The notes under the pieces were generated by a model. The model did not search any database. It was not told the origin of the DNA and saw only the letters and a program-made list of their open reading frames with translations. This document shows positions 44,650-53,085 of a stretch of DNA of 64,000 nt, in pieces (the first letter of the stretch is position 1; each line of letters opens with the position of its first letter). This DNA is from DT-111 sp965263225. Lineage in GTDB: Bacteria; Bacteroidota; Bacteroidia; Chitinophagales; Saprospiraceae. The position numbers and the translations under genes are program-made. The DNA is taken from the NCBI GenBank assembly GCA_965263225.1, contig CBDHHG010000035.1, forward strand, positions 1 to 64,000, written 5' to 3'.

Positions 44650-45596
44650 CTACTGTACTAGCAACTTTTCGCTAAATGCCTGCCCATTCACCTCAAACTG
44701 AAGGATATATAAACCCTCTTTTAGTCCAGCAGGAAGCAGGATATACTCACTGTCGCTATCTAATCTAATTTCTTGTCCAAGTTGATTGAGTAGTCTCAGT
44801 CCTGCTGGTGTATCTCCCGTTGCAGTCTGCAATACAAAATGATTGTGTACTGGATTGGGAAACAGTGTGTACTGTGCTTTTGGAGCGTTGACTTGGATGG
44901 AAATCACCTTGGAGTATTCAAATTGGCCATCAAAGTCTACTTGTTTCAAACGGTAGTAGTTCAAGCCACCAACCCTTTGCCGGTATTCATAGCTGTAATT
45001 CTGTCTGACTTGTGTGGTGCCAGCCCCTTTGATCTCCTTGATCTTTTTGAAGTCCTTACCGTTCAGGCTGTGTTGTAATTCGAAGTGGCTGTTATTGGAT
45101 TCAGTAGCTGTAGCCCATTCGAGCTGCACTCTGTTTTTGTCAGCTTTTGCCCCTTGAATGAAATAAACTCAACAGGCAGAAGCGTAAGCAATTCGGAAAG
45201 CGAAAGTGTTCCAGTGATAGTAGCTAAAGCCGCGTTCAATTCAGCAAGGGTAAGGTCACCTGTAGGGGAAACTTCTATGGTTCCAAAAAATACTGAATGG
45301 TTTGCATTGGTGGCAGAAAAAGAGGTCGTACTACTTACGGTGATGTCCCCTGTAAAACGTAGATCAACATTATTTCTCAGGTTGAAGGATTTTCCTGATA
45401 GATCATAAGCACAGTTCGAGCTAATATCATCCCGTACATCGACCGTTGATCCTGCTGCGATACAATCCGTAAGTTCTTGATTGGTATCAGCACCGTTTGC
45501 TGGGCAGGACGGTGCTCCACTAGGGGTACAATCCTGAGCATACAGTAAGCTCGATATGGCCAAACACAATAAAAGAAAGGTAAATTTCAAATTCAT
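44650..45596 (-). CDS. Secreted protein with type IX sorting domain, one frameshift
   Basis: The N-terminal part (45596 down to about 45155) has a signal peptide (LKFTFLLLCLAISSLLYAQ), a Cys-rich start (CTPSGAPSCPANG) and beta-strand-rich sequence (FNLRNNVDLRFTGDITV). At the G run of four (45150-45153 on the plus strand as CCCC) the frame is lost. With one more base it reads FKGAKADKNRVQLEWATATESNNSHFE, then FKKIKEI and a C-terminal domain (LFPNPVHNHFVLQ, LKEGLYILQF, EKLLVQ). This last part is a type A sorting domain of type IX cargo. The reconstructed protein has about 315 residues. The middle is a repeat-like adhesive or decorative region of unknown role. Confidence 0.8.
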
Positions 45597-45753
45597 GTCG
45601 TTCGTTTTTAGTGTTTATTGAAAAGTGTACAATGAAGTATTAGGCTAAGTTGAAGGGACTTAGTGTGCTATGAACGACAAAAATTTTAGTACGGTGGGTA
45701 GAAATAGGTTAATGCGGAAGATTGGTCATGTCTATTAATAAGCCTATACGGAT

Positions 45754-45800
45754 ATTACTTCTACAAGGTTGCCTTTCAGCGACTACCTTGCAGAAGTAAT
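45754..45800 (-). terminator. Long hairpin after the MSEP-CTERM gene
   Basis: ATTACTTCTACAAGGT (45754-45769) and ACCTTGCAGAAGTAAT (45785-45800) form a 16-pair stem; on the minus-strand RNA the one mismatch becomes a G-U pair. It starts 7 bases past the stop of the minus-strand MSEP-CTERM gene, so it is the probable terminator of the exosortase K operon. Confidence 0.75.
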
Positions 45801-45806
45801 GTTTTG

Positions 45807-48671
45807 TCAAGGACGAGTAGTAGGGATAGCAAGGTACTCCGCTGGGCTTAGGGGACTTTGACGCCTTTTCCTGCGCCTATCCCACCAAAACAATACGCCG
45901 GCTAACAACAAAAGCAAGAAGAAACCGGGCTCAGACATTCTTGCTGCATCCTCCCCTGCATCTAAAGAAGATTTAGCCTTCAATACTTCCGACTGCTTTT
46001 TCAACAAAGCCGCCTTCTGTGCCTCATTTTCTACCACAATAAAAGCTGTCAGAGGGCTTAGAATATGGGCTTCAAAACTGGCCTTAACGGATGGGGTCCA
46101 GATTTCATCTGAACGTTCAGGGTGTAGCTGCTGCCAACGCCAATTTGCAGCTAAAGTGAGCGCTGCTGCCCAACTCTTTTCTTGGAGAGCAGGATCGTAG
46201 CCAGCAGAATACGCTTCAGTGATTCCCCATACAGCCCTTTGTCCTATCGGGAAAAAATGACTGGGGCTTTGACTATCTGGATAGGCGAGAACTGGTTTTC
46301 CCTTGAGGTTTGAAATGTCAATCACAGCTTGAATTTCTTGTGGGGATGAAGCGAGACTATGTTGGGTCCAGTTGCCATTTGGCATCAGGAAATAAAATTT
46401 ATCTCCTTCTGGATAAGTAAAGGCCAGGTCCCCAAAATCTTTTTCGATGAGGCTTTGGAATGGTTTGGGACTCATGACCAAAAAAATAGGGTATTCTGAT
46501 CTACCTTGCTGATATTGCTCTACCAATTCCTTGCGCATAGCCCGATCCAAGTTGAATCCCTCTGTGCTTGCCTTGCTTTGCCAGGCAGAGGCCCAATCCT
46601 CACTCACGGAGAAAGTTTGAGAGGCTGTACCCACCAAGCTGACTTTAGCCTCAGCATGATCCGGGCCACTCTTCTGCACTACGGTTTGTATTTCTTTCTG
46701 GTATCGCAGTAAGTCAGATTCATCAATTTGGGAAACATCCAACATAAAATGATAATAGGGCTGTCGATATATGGTATCCAGTTGCTTTTGCTCGTCTTCA
46801 TTAAGATACAAGATGCCCTTTGGTAAACTACCCATAGCTTGGATCTGCGTATGAACTTGCCCCAAGGGAATCAGTTGGTGGTCCAGCTTCAACTCTACGG
46901 GTGTTCTATGTATGAATTCTATCCCCGTTCTTCGGACCTCCTGCTTGGCGAAGGGGAAAACCCTAAAAGAAACTTTGTTGCCGGATATATAATGCAATAA
47001 GCCTGGATCTCGATTTTCATTTCTAATCTGAGAGAATACCCACATCGCAGATTTCTTTTCCGTCAACATGCCCGTCTCTTTTCGATCCCCTACGTACAGA
47101 TAATAATCGCTGATCCAACAGGCCTCGGGAAGTTCAATCCGAGTGGCATATTCAGCCATCCAACTGTCTTCCTGCTTATTTGTGATTTCTAAATCTATCC
47201 AGCTTCTCCATACTTGCTCATTTTCATCCCATTCGCTTCTCGTTTTGAGATCTGTGATCTCCACCTTATGGTTATTGATGAATTCGGAAGCTATCTCAAA
47301 AGAACCCTTCCCAAAAAAGACCTTTTCCAGTTGTTGGATCTTGGAATTGGAGAGCATTAGATTATCGAGCACTAACCAATTGTAATAGGAGGATAGAAAA
47401 GGTGTTTTGAATCCTAGGTCAAAACCACGGCTTCGATCTTTATGTTCACTGATAGTTTTCAAAGTCTTTGCTAGGGCTTTTCTATTAATTTGATCATCAG
47501 AGTGCTCATAATTCGGATGATAAACAAAGTCCAGGGCTCGATGCAAGTGTCTACGTTGATTCAGATAATTGAAGGTTACTATTACAGGGAGAATAAGAAG
47601 AGCTGAAATGGCGATGGTCCGAAGCATGGGGCGAGTCAATCGGGTCTGTAGATATTTAAAATCTGCACTTAACTCTGCCATATGTAGCACAAATAGAGCC
47701 AAAGGGGTAAGCATGAGGAATCCCAGTCCGGCCGCTATGATTGCAATGACTGCTAAAGGTAAAAATGGAAGGAAGACCAAGAAAAAATACAAAGTATAGG
47801 CAAAAGTGGCAGTACGTGCAATAAATAGCCCTAATCGATACAATTCCTGGTCGAGATTTGGCAAGCAGAGTACAAGGCCGTTCAGCACTGCTAACCCATA
47901 AAAAGCGAAATGACTAAAATTACCAAAAACATTAGTGCCGAGAAAAGAGCTCAATTCAAGATGACCATTGTTGAGGGCCAAGCCGAGGAGAGGGAAAATT
48001 ATCGTAATCGGTATCTTCCAATACAACTGATACCGCTGGAATACTTGAATGCGTTTCAACGATAAGATATAAATAAGGCGGATCAAGAAAAAGAGAAAAA
48101 GGACAGTCCCGGCGATGATGAAGATGATAATGGCATGCTGTACGAATTGCCCATTTACCGGACGCCAAAGCGGAAGTATGGTAGTTGAGAAGAAATACCA
48201 TGAAAAGGGAATGAGTAAAGCGACAAGGAGGTTGATGCCTGCTTTATGATCTTCTCCCTTGGGTGTGAAGTGATGAACGAGTATAAAGAGCGCATAGGCG
48301 AGTGTGGGCATAAGGAAAGTGCCTACATAGAAAAAGCCCTCCGTCCCCAATAGCCAATTGGGAATACGCCAGGGCATAAGGAAATCCAGATGATAGCTGA
48401 ATAAGTATAGATAGGGTATGTAGGTTAGTAGGGCAATCAGGCCGTAATAAGGTGACACTTCTTGCTTGCGAATCAGCAATACGCCCGTGTAGATTAGATT
48501 CATCAATGCCAATCCCAGCAAGGCAAGACCAAAGCCGTACCAGTAGGAAATTTCATCTTCCAATAACAAGCTATGGATCACTTGGTATTTCCCGATTAGT
48601 AAGAATGACAAGATGGCAATGGGAAGCGTATTGATCAGAAGCAACCACCTGGGGTTTAGTAAATTCTTCAT
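45807..48671 (-). CDS. MSEP-CTERM protein: polytopic membrane protein with VIT/vWA-like region
   Basis: The 954-residue product has about ten to twelve membrane helices in residues 8-370. The region of about 440-600 resembles a vault/inter-alpha-trypsin (VIT) domain: LEITNKQ, IELPEACWISDYYLYVGD, GMLTEKKSAMWVF, NRDPGLLHYISGNKVSFRVFPF. A vWA-like stretch follows (FMLDVSQIDESDLLRYQKEIQ), with only part of a MIDAS motif. The tail has M-S-E-P at about residue 912, a hydrophobic helix of about 16 residues and then RRRKRR, the sorting signal that gives the family its name. It starts on the four-base overlap with the exosortase K gene, whose sorting target it should be. Confidence 0.88.
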   Translation of the reverse strand: MKNLLNPRWLLLINTLPIAILSFLLIGKYQVIHSLLLEDEISYWYGFGLALLGLALMNLIYTGVLLIRKQEVSPYYGLIALLTYIPYLYLFSYHLDFLMPWRIPNWLLGTEGFFYVGTFLMPTLAYALFILVHHFTPKGEDHKAGINLLVALLIPFSWYFFSTTILPLWRPVNGQFVQHAIIIFIIAGTVLFLFFLIRLIYILSLKRIQVFQRYQLYWKIPITIIFPLLGLALNNGHLELSSFLGTNVFGNFSHFAFYGLAVLNGLVLCLPNLDQELYRLGLFIARTATFAYTLYFFLVFLPFLPLAVIAIIAAGLGFLMLTPLALFVLHMAELSADFKYLQTRLTRPMLRTIAISALLILPVIVTFNYLNQRRHLHRALDFVYHPNYEHSDDQINRKALAKTLKTISEHKDRSRGFDLGFKTPFLSSYYNWLVLDNLMLSNSKIQQLEKVFFGKGSFEIASEFINNHKVEITDLKTRSEWDENEQVWRSWIDLEITNKQEDSWMAEYATRIELPEACWISDYYLYVGDRKETGMLTEKKSAMWVFSQIRNENRDPGLLHYISGNKVSFRVFPFAKQEVRRTGIEFIHRTPVELKLDHQLIPLGQVHTQIQAMGSLPKGILYLNEDEQKQLDTIYRQPYYHFMLDVSQIDESDLLRYQKEIQTVVQKSGPDHAEAKVSLVGTASQTFSVSEDWASAWQSKASTEGFNLDRAMRKELVEQYQQGRSEYPIFLVMSPKPFQSLIEKDFGDLAFTYPEGDKFYFLMPNGNWTQHSLASSPQEIQAVIDISNLKGKPVLAYPDSQSPSHFFPIGQRAVWGITEAYSAGYDPALQEKSWAAALTLAANWRWQQLHPERSDEIWTPSVKASFEAHILSPLTAFIVVENEAQKAALLKKQSEVLKAKSSLDAGEDAARMSEPGFFLLLLLAGVLFWWDRRRKRRQSPLSPAEYLAIPTTRP

Positions 48672-49204
48672 AGTGTAATTGGTTTTTTGGTTTGGAAATA
48701 TTCAATGCTGAGGTAAGCGATAATCAAGTAAGAAAGATAAATGAATGCCCCTTCTGCCTGATGGGACCATGGAGCATCTGTCAGCAGTTGATGGGAATTG
48801 GATGAATGTAAAAAGAGAGAAAACAATATTCGGGTGCTATTGACCAGAATCGTGAAAATATAAGTAGCACCTAGTACCAAGGGAAACAGGAATACATTGC
48901 GAATCCAAGGATTGCTGGGTTTTGCCAGAAGGCAGTAACTCATCAGGAAGCAGATACTCCAAAAGTTGAAACCGGAGCAGGATTTATTAATGATAATATG
49001 TAGCGCTTCATTGTAATAGCCCTGTTCGGGAATGAGGCCGTGATTTGTACCTGTAAATGTTGCCACCAGCTCGCTACTTGGGGCTAGGAGAAGAGTTAAG
49101 TGCTGCACCTCCGCCACGGAATAGGCCGCTTTCATCAGCAAAAAGAGAAGGATGGCCAGCATTGGGAAAAGCCAGGCTCGGGGAAAAAGATTGTTTGTTT
49201 TCAT
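48668..49204 (-). CDS. xrtK: Exosortase K
   Basis: The 178-residue product is a small exosortase with about five hydrophobic helices. The active-site trio is visible: Cys76 in INKSCSGFNFW, Arg125 in VNSTRILFSL and His148 in WSHQAEGAFIYL. Length and motifs fit XrtK, which is known to accompany one MSEP-CTERM target, here the next gene, coupled by ATGA overlap. It should cleave the target's tail during transport across the inner membrane, probably moving it to another attachment. No other CTERM-tailed protein is visible in this window. Confidence 0.88.
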   Translation of the reverse strand: MKTNNLFPRAWLFPMLAILLFLLMKAAYSVAEVQHLTLLLAPSSELVATFTGTNHGLIPEQGYYNEALHIIINKSCSGFNFWSICFLMSYCLLAKPSNPWIRNVFLFPLVLGATYIFTILVNSTRILFSLFLHSSNSHQLLTDAPWSHQAEGAFIYLSYLIIAYLSIEYFQTKKPITL

Positions 49205-49220
49205 GGTTTAATTGTCTGTG

Positions 49221-49252
49221 CAAATACTATTGATTTGCAAGATGTACACAAA
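49221..49252 (-). promoter_or_regulatory. Possible promoter of the xrtK operon
   Basis: On the minus strand a TTTG at 49249-49252 is followed by 19 bases and TAGTATTTG (49221-49229), close to TTTG-N19-TAnnTTTG but one base longer in the -7 box. It ends 17 bases before the xrtK ATG. Confidence 0.35.
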
Positions 49253-49672
49253 TACCAACTAGCCTGAAAAGCAAGTATCAGCTCGCATTTTCTTGAGTTA
49301 GTAGATCCTTATTAATGTAGATGCTTGTGTAGCGAATGGTCAGACAATAGGTTGCGCTACCATTGGTTTAGTGAAAACCAACTTTTTTAGTTGCCTGCAA
49401 TTTACTCTTTTCCTCATAAAGAGTCAATGGTAAAAAAAGTGCTAAGTCGGGGCTGTCCCTAATGACCAAGGCTAGTGCACTATGCCCTCCTGTTCTAATA
49501 AGAGCTTTTGTTAATTAGAATGACAAAAATCACCGTTCCTGCTGATGCTTCTGGCCCTAGCTGGATCTGGGCTTTTGGTACTTTTGACATGCCTTGTTAC
49601 CAGAAAGGTAAATAGTATCACCCTACTTAAGTTGATAAAAACCTTTCACATCTGAAGAAATAAACTGCATTT
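49253..49672. other. Intergenic region between xrtK and ppc
   Basis: No gene could be supported. A 31-codon ATG frame at 49520-49615 was seen but has no RBS or known similarity. The rest looks like ordinary AT-rich upstream sequence of two divergent genes. Confidence 0.4.
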
Positions 49673-52387
49673 ATGAAAAAGATCCTAGAGGATCAAGAAG
49701 TTGATAAGATCAGCCTCGATCTAAGCTTTGTCATGACTTGCTTCCAAGAAGTATTAGTCTCACTTGGAGAAGAAGACCTCGCCAATTGGCTCCCCTGGAT
49801 CAATGAGGAAAGACCTTCAAATCCTTCTCCCCGCGACTCCGAACAGGAATCTAAATTAATTCAAGCACTTAGCATTTCTTTCCAACTGCTAAATATGGTG
49901 GAAGAGAACGTTGCTGTACAATACAAGCGGCAACTGGAGAATCAGAGAGGCCCGGAAGCCATCCGGGGGGCCTGGGGCGAGACCTTTGCTAAATGGAAGG
50001 AGAAAGAATTCACGGAGGAGCAGATGGCGGCTGTCTTCCCACAGATTCATGTTCGCCCCGTTTTGACGGCCCATCCGACCGAAGCTAAGCGGGTTACCGT
50101 GTTGGAACTGCATCGGGAGTTGTATTTACTGCTGGTGAAAAATGAAAATACGACCTGGTCGCATACAGAACGTGATCAGATCCGGGAAGCCCTAAAGTCC
50201 CTTTTAGAGCGACTTTGGCGTACCGGAGAAGTATATTTGGAAAAGCCTTCACTCCTCGATGAGCGTAAACATGTTCTGCATTACTATACACACGTATTTC
50301 CTTTAGCCCTTCGAGAGAGCGATTGGCGTTTACGTAGTGTCTGGAAGGCTATGGGGTTTGATCCCAAGCATCTGAGTGAACCGGAGCAATTTCCAATGTT
50401 AACTTTCGGAAGTTGGGTAGGAGGGGATAGAGATGGACACCCCTACGTCACGGCAGGTTTCACTGAAAGCACTTTACAACAGCATCGAAAGGCTGCATTG
50501 AACTTGTTGCTGTCAGAACTACGGAAATTAGCTGCCAGCCTAAGTATGTCGGAAATGCACCAGGCCACACCTGCTAGCTTTCGATCGATTATTCAAGAGC
50601 GGGCTGCTTCTTTGGGAGAGGAAGGTGCAAAAGCGCTTGCCCGCAACCCCAGAAGTCCTTATCGGCAGTTTGTCAATTTGATACTTGTTGTGCTGAGCAA
50701 TACCCTTAGTGAGGAGAATAGGGAACCGGGTAGCTACTATGCCAGTGCCCAAGGATTGCAAGAGGACCTAAAACTGTTGAGGCAGACGTTAATTGAAATC
50801 GGTGCCGAGCGAATTGCTCAAGAGAAACTATTTGATATTGAACGTCAAGTACTTTGTTTTGGGTTCCATTTGGTCAAACTTGATATACGACAAAACAGTG
50901 CCTACCACGAAAAAGCTTTAAGCCAGATTCTACTTGCTGCCGGGTTCGATGATGCCGACTTTGGGAATTGGGAAATGAGAAAGCGATTAGATTTCCTAAA
51001 CCGTGAACTACAATCGAAGCGCCCATTTTTAGTCTTGGGCGACACTTGTGGGCCAGAGGCTGATAAATTGCTGGCTTACTATCGAGTATTGCGGCGACAC
51101 ATCCGTCAACATGGTACCGATGGGATAGGTTCGATCATAGTCAGCATGACCCGAGATGTCACAGACCTATTGGTTGTGTATGTATTCTTGCGAGAGGTGG
51201 GACTGTTGGAGACGTCGATTCCGGTCGTTCCTCTGTTGGAGACCATAGATGACTTACAAGCGGGGGATCAGATCTTACACGATTTCCTTTCTCACCCAGT
51301 AACACAGCGTAGACGAGCAAGCGATATCCAAGAAGTCATGTTGGGCTATAGTGACAGCAACAAAGATGGCGGCATTCTGGCTAGCCGTTGGAATATCTAC
51401 CAAGCTGAAGATAAGCTCACCAAAGCGGCTGCACAGTATGGAATGCAATTGCGCTTTTTTCATGGCCGTGGCGGAACGATTAGCCGGGGAGGTGGAAAGT
51501 ACCATCGATTTTTGGACAGCATGCCTATGGGCTCCGTTAGCGGTGAGATTAAGATTACGGTACAAGGAGAAACAATTGCACAGCAGTTCGCCAACCTGAA
51601 GAATGCCACTTATAACCTTGAAATGATGTTGGCAGGCACTGCTCGGCAAGTGATGAAACGGCAAGATCCGACCACGCTGCCGACAGCGTTGTTCCAAGCT
51701 ATGGATCAGCTAACACAACTTTCACTGAGAACCTATCCTTCTCTAATCGATCATCCAGGCTTTATACCTTTCTACACCCAAGCTACGCCGATAGACGTTC
51801 TTGAGCAAAGTAAAATTGGCTCTCGTCCGGCCCGCCGTACGGGAACCCAAAGCCTGTCGGATTTGAGGGCTATTCCTTGGGTTTTTAGCTGGAATCAATC
51901 TCGGTTTAATTTGACGGGCTGGTTTGGGGTAGGTTCCGCCTTACAGCAGCTACAAGAAGAGTTTCCATCCTTATGGTCAACCTTACAGAACACAGCTACG
52001 GACTGGCCACTCCTGTACTATACCCTGATAGAAGTTGAAACCAGTTTATTGAATGCCGAAAAATCTATTATGCAGGCTTTTGCGGAACTGGTACAGGAGG
52101 TTGAACATCGCGATGCCCTAATGGAACTACTACTTACGGACCATCAATGGGGGCTGGAACAGATTACTGAACTGTTCGGTAGGACGGTAGCAGAACGTCG
52201 AACGAATCAACTAAGAAATATTGCGCTAAGGAGTAGTATTCTAACGCATTTGCACCAATTGCAATTGCAATACCTGAAAAACTGGCGTAGTCTCAAAGAA
52301 AAGTCGCCAGAGGATGCCGAACCCTTATTGAAGAAACTATTGATGATCACCAATGGCATTGCGGGGGGCTTGAAGAGTACGGGGTGA
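49673..52387 (+). CDS. ppc: Phosphoenolpyruvate carboxylase
   Basis: The 904-residue product shows the full set of PEPC motifs: the catalytic His in LTAHPTEAKRVTV, GSWVGGDRDGHPYVT, YSDSNKDGGILASRW, FFHGRGGTISRGGG with the catalytic Arg loop, and QGETIAQQFAN. The end is ITNGIAGGLKSTG, close to the family's allosteric C-terminus. It carboxylates PEP with bicarbonate to oxaloacetate, filling the TCA cycle. The sdhC gene starts 21 bases downstream, so the carboxylase may be transcribed with the succinate dehydrogenase genes. Confidence 0.97.
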   Translation: MKKILEDQEVDKISLDLSFVMTCFQEVLVSLGEEDLANWLPWINEERPSNPSPRDSEQESKLIQALSISFQLLNMVEENVAVQYKRQLENQRGPEAIRGAWGETFAKWKEKEFTEEQMAAVFPQIHVRPVLTAHPTEAKRVTVLELHRELYLLLVKNENTTWSHTERDQIREALKSLLERLWRTGEVYLEKPSLLDERKHVLHYYTHVFPLALRESDWRLRSVWKAMGFDPKHLSEPEQFPMLTFGSWVGGDRDGHPYVTAGFTESTLQQHRKAALNLLLSELRKLAASLSMSEMHQATPASFRSIIQERAASLGEEGAKALARNPRSPYRQFVNLILVVLSNTLSEENREPGSYYASAQGLQEDLKLLRQTLIEIGAERIAQEKLFDIERQVLCFGFHLVKLDIRQNSAYHEKALSQILLAAGFDDADFGNWEMRKRLDFLNRELQSKRPFLVLGDTCGPEADKLLAYYRVLRRHIRQHGTDGIGSIIVSMTRDVTDLLVVYVFLREVGLLETSIPVVPLLETIDDLQAGDQILHDFLSHPVTQRRRASDIQEVMLGYSDSNKDGGILASRWNIYQAEDKLTKAAAQYGMQLRFFHGRGGTISRGGGKYHRFLDSMPMGSVSGEIKITVQGETIAQQFANLKNATYNLEMMLAGTARQVMKRQDPTTLPTALFQAMDQLTQLSLRTYPSLIDHPGFIPFYTQATPIDVLEQSKIGSRPARRTGTQSLSDLRAIPWVFSWNQSRFNLTGWFGVGSALQQLQEEFPSLWSTLQNTATDWPLLYYTLIEVETSLLNAEKSIMQAFAELVQEVEHRDALMELLLTDHQWGLEQITELFGRTVAERRTNQLRNIALRSSILTHLHQLQLQYLKNWRSLKEKSPEDAEPLLKKLLMITNGIAGGLKSTG

Positions 52388-52408
52388 TACTAGTATAAAA
52401 GATGTAAC

Positions 52409-53077
52409 ATGAAGTCCAACCGATTATTCTTTCGGAAAAACATGATTGCCCTGACGGGCCTATTTCTGTGTTTATTTCTGATTGTCCATTTGTCTGCTAA
52501 TTGCTTATTGCTGTTGCCACAGAATACGGCAAGAGGGCTGTATAATGCCTATTCGACCTTCTTGCGAGAGAATCCTTTAATCATGCTAGTCGCTTACGCC
52601 TTGTATGCTTCCATTCTGGTGCATGTAGTCTATGCAGTACTGGTTTTAATTCGAAATCGAAAAGCCAAACCCGTGAAGTACGCGGTAAACCTACATAGAG
52701 AGAATAGTAGCTGGGCTTCGCAAAATATGGGTGTCTTAGGGGGATTAATCTTGATCTTCATCGTAGTGCACTTAGTCAACTTTTGGGCCAGGATCAAGCT
52801 GGGTATTGGGGCTGAGGTAGCATATGATGAGGCCGGGAATAAGGACATCTATGAAGTCACTTATACCCTCTTCCAAAATGTATACTACGTAGCCTTCTAT
52901 ACGCTGCTCGCTATTCCGCTGGGGTTCCACTTACATCATGGGTTGCAGGCTGCCTTTAAGACCCTTGGATTCTATCATCAGCCAGGCCTTGAATGGCTGG
53001 CCCGAGTCTCGCTCATTTATGCAATTATCATCTCTGTAGGCTTCGGTATTATTCCTATCGTTGTTTATTTCCAATAA
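52409..53077 (+). CDS. sdhC: Succinate dehydrogenase cytochrome b subunit
   Basis: The 222-residue product has five membrane helices: about residues 12-32 (MIALTGLFLCLFLIVHLSAN), then LIMLVAYALYASILVHVVYAVLVLI, VLGGLILIFIVVHLVNFWA, FYTLLAIPLGFHLHHGL and IIISVGFGIIPIVVY. His residues in these helices (HLSAN, HVVY, HLVN, HLHHG) fit haem b binding. This is the single-subunit anchor of the Bacteroidota-type complex, which replaces SdhC and SdhD. The flavoprotein gene follows after 8 bases. Confidence 0.92.
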   Translation: MKSNRLFFRKNMIALTGLFLCLFLIVHLSANCLLLLPQNTARGLYNAYSTFLRENPLIMLVAYALYASILVHVVYAVLVLIRNRKAKPVKYAVNLHRENSSWASQNMGVLGGLILIFIVVHLVNFWARIKLGIGAEVAYDEAGNKDIYEVTYTLFQNVYYVAFYTLLAIPLGFHLHHGLQAAFKTLGFYHQPGLEWLARVSLIYAIIISVGFGIIPIVVYFQ

Positions 53078-53085
53078 TCACGCTT

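Noticed and set aside
49520..49615. Small plus-strand frame of 31 codons
   Set aside because: No similarity, RBS or conserved motif could be seen, so it may be chance.
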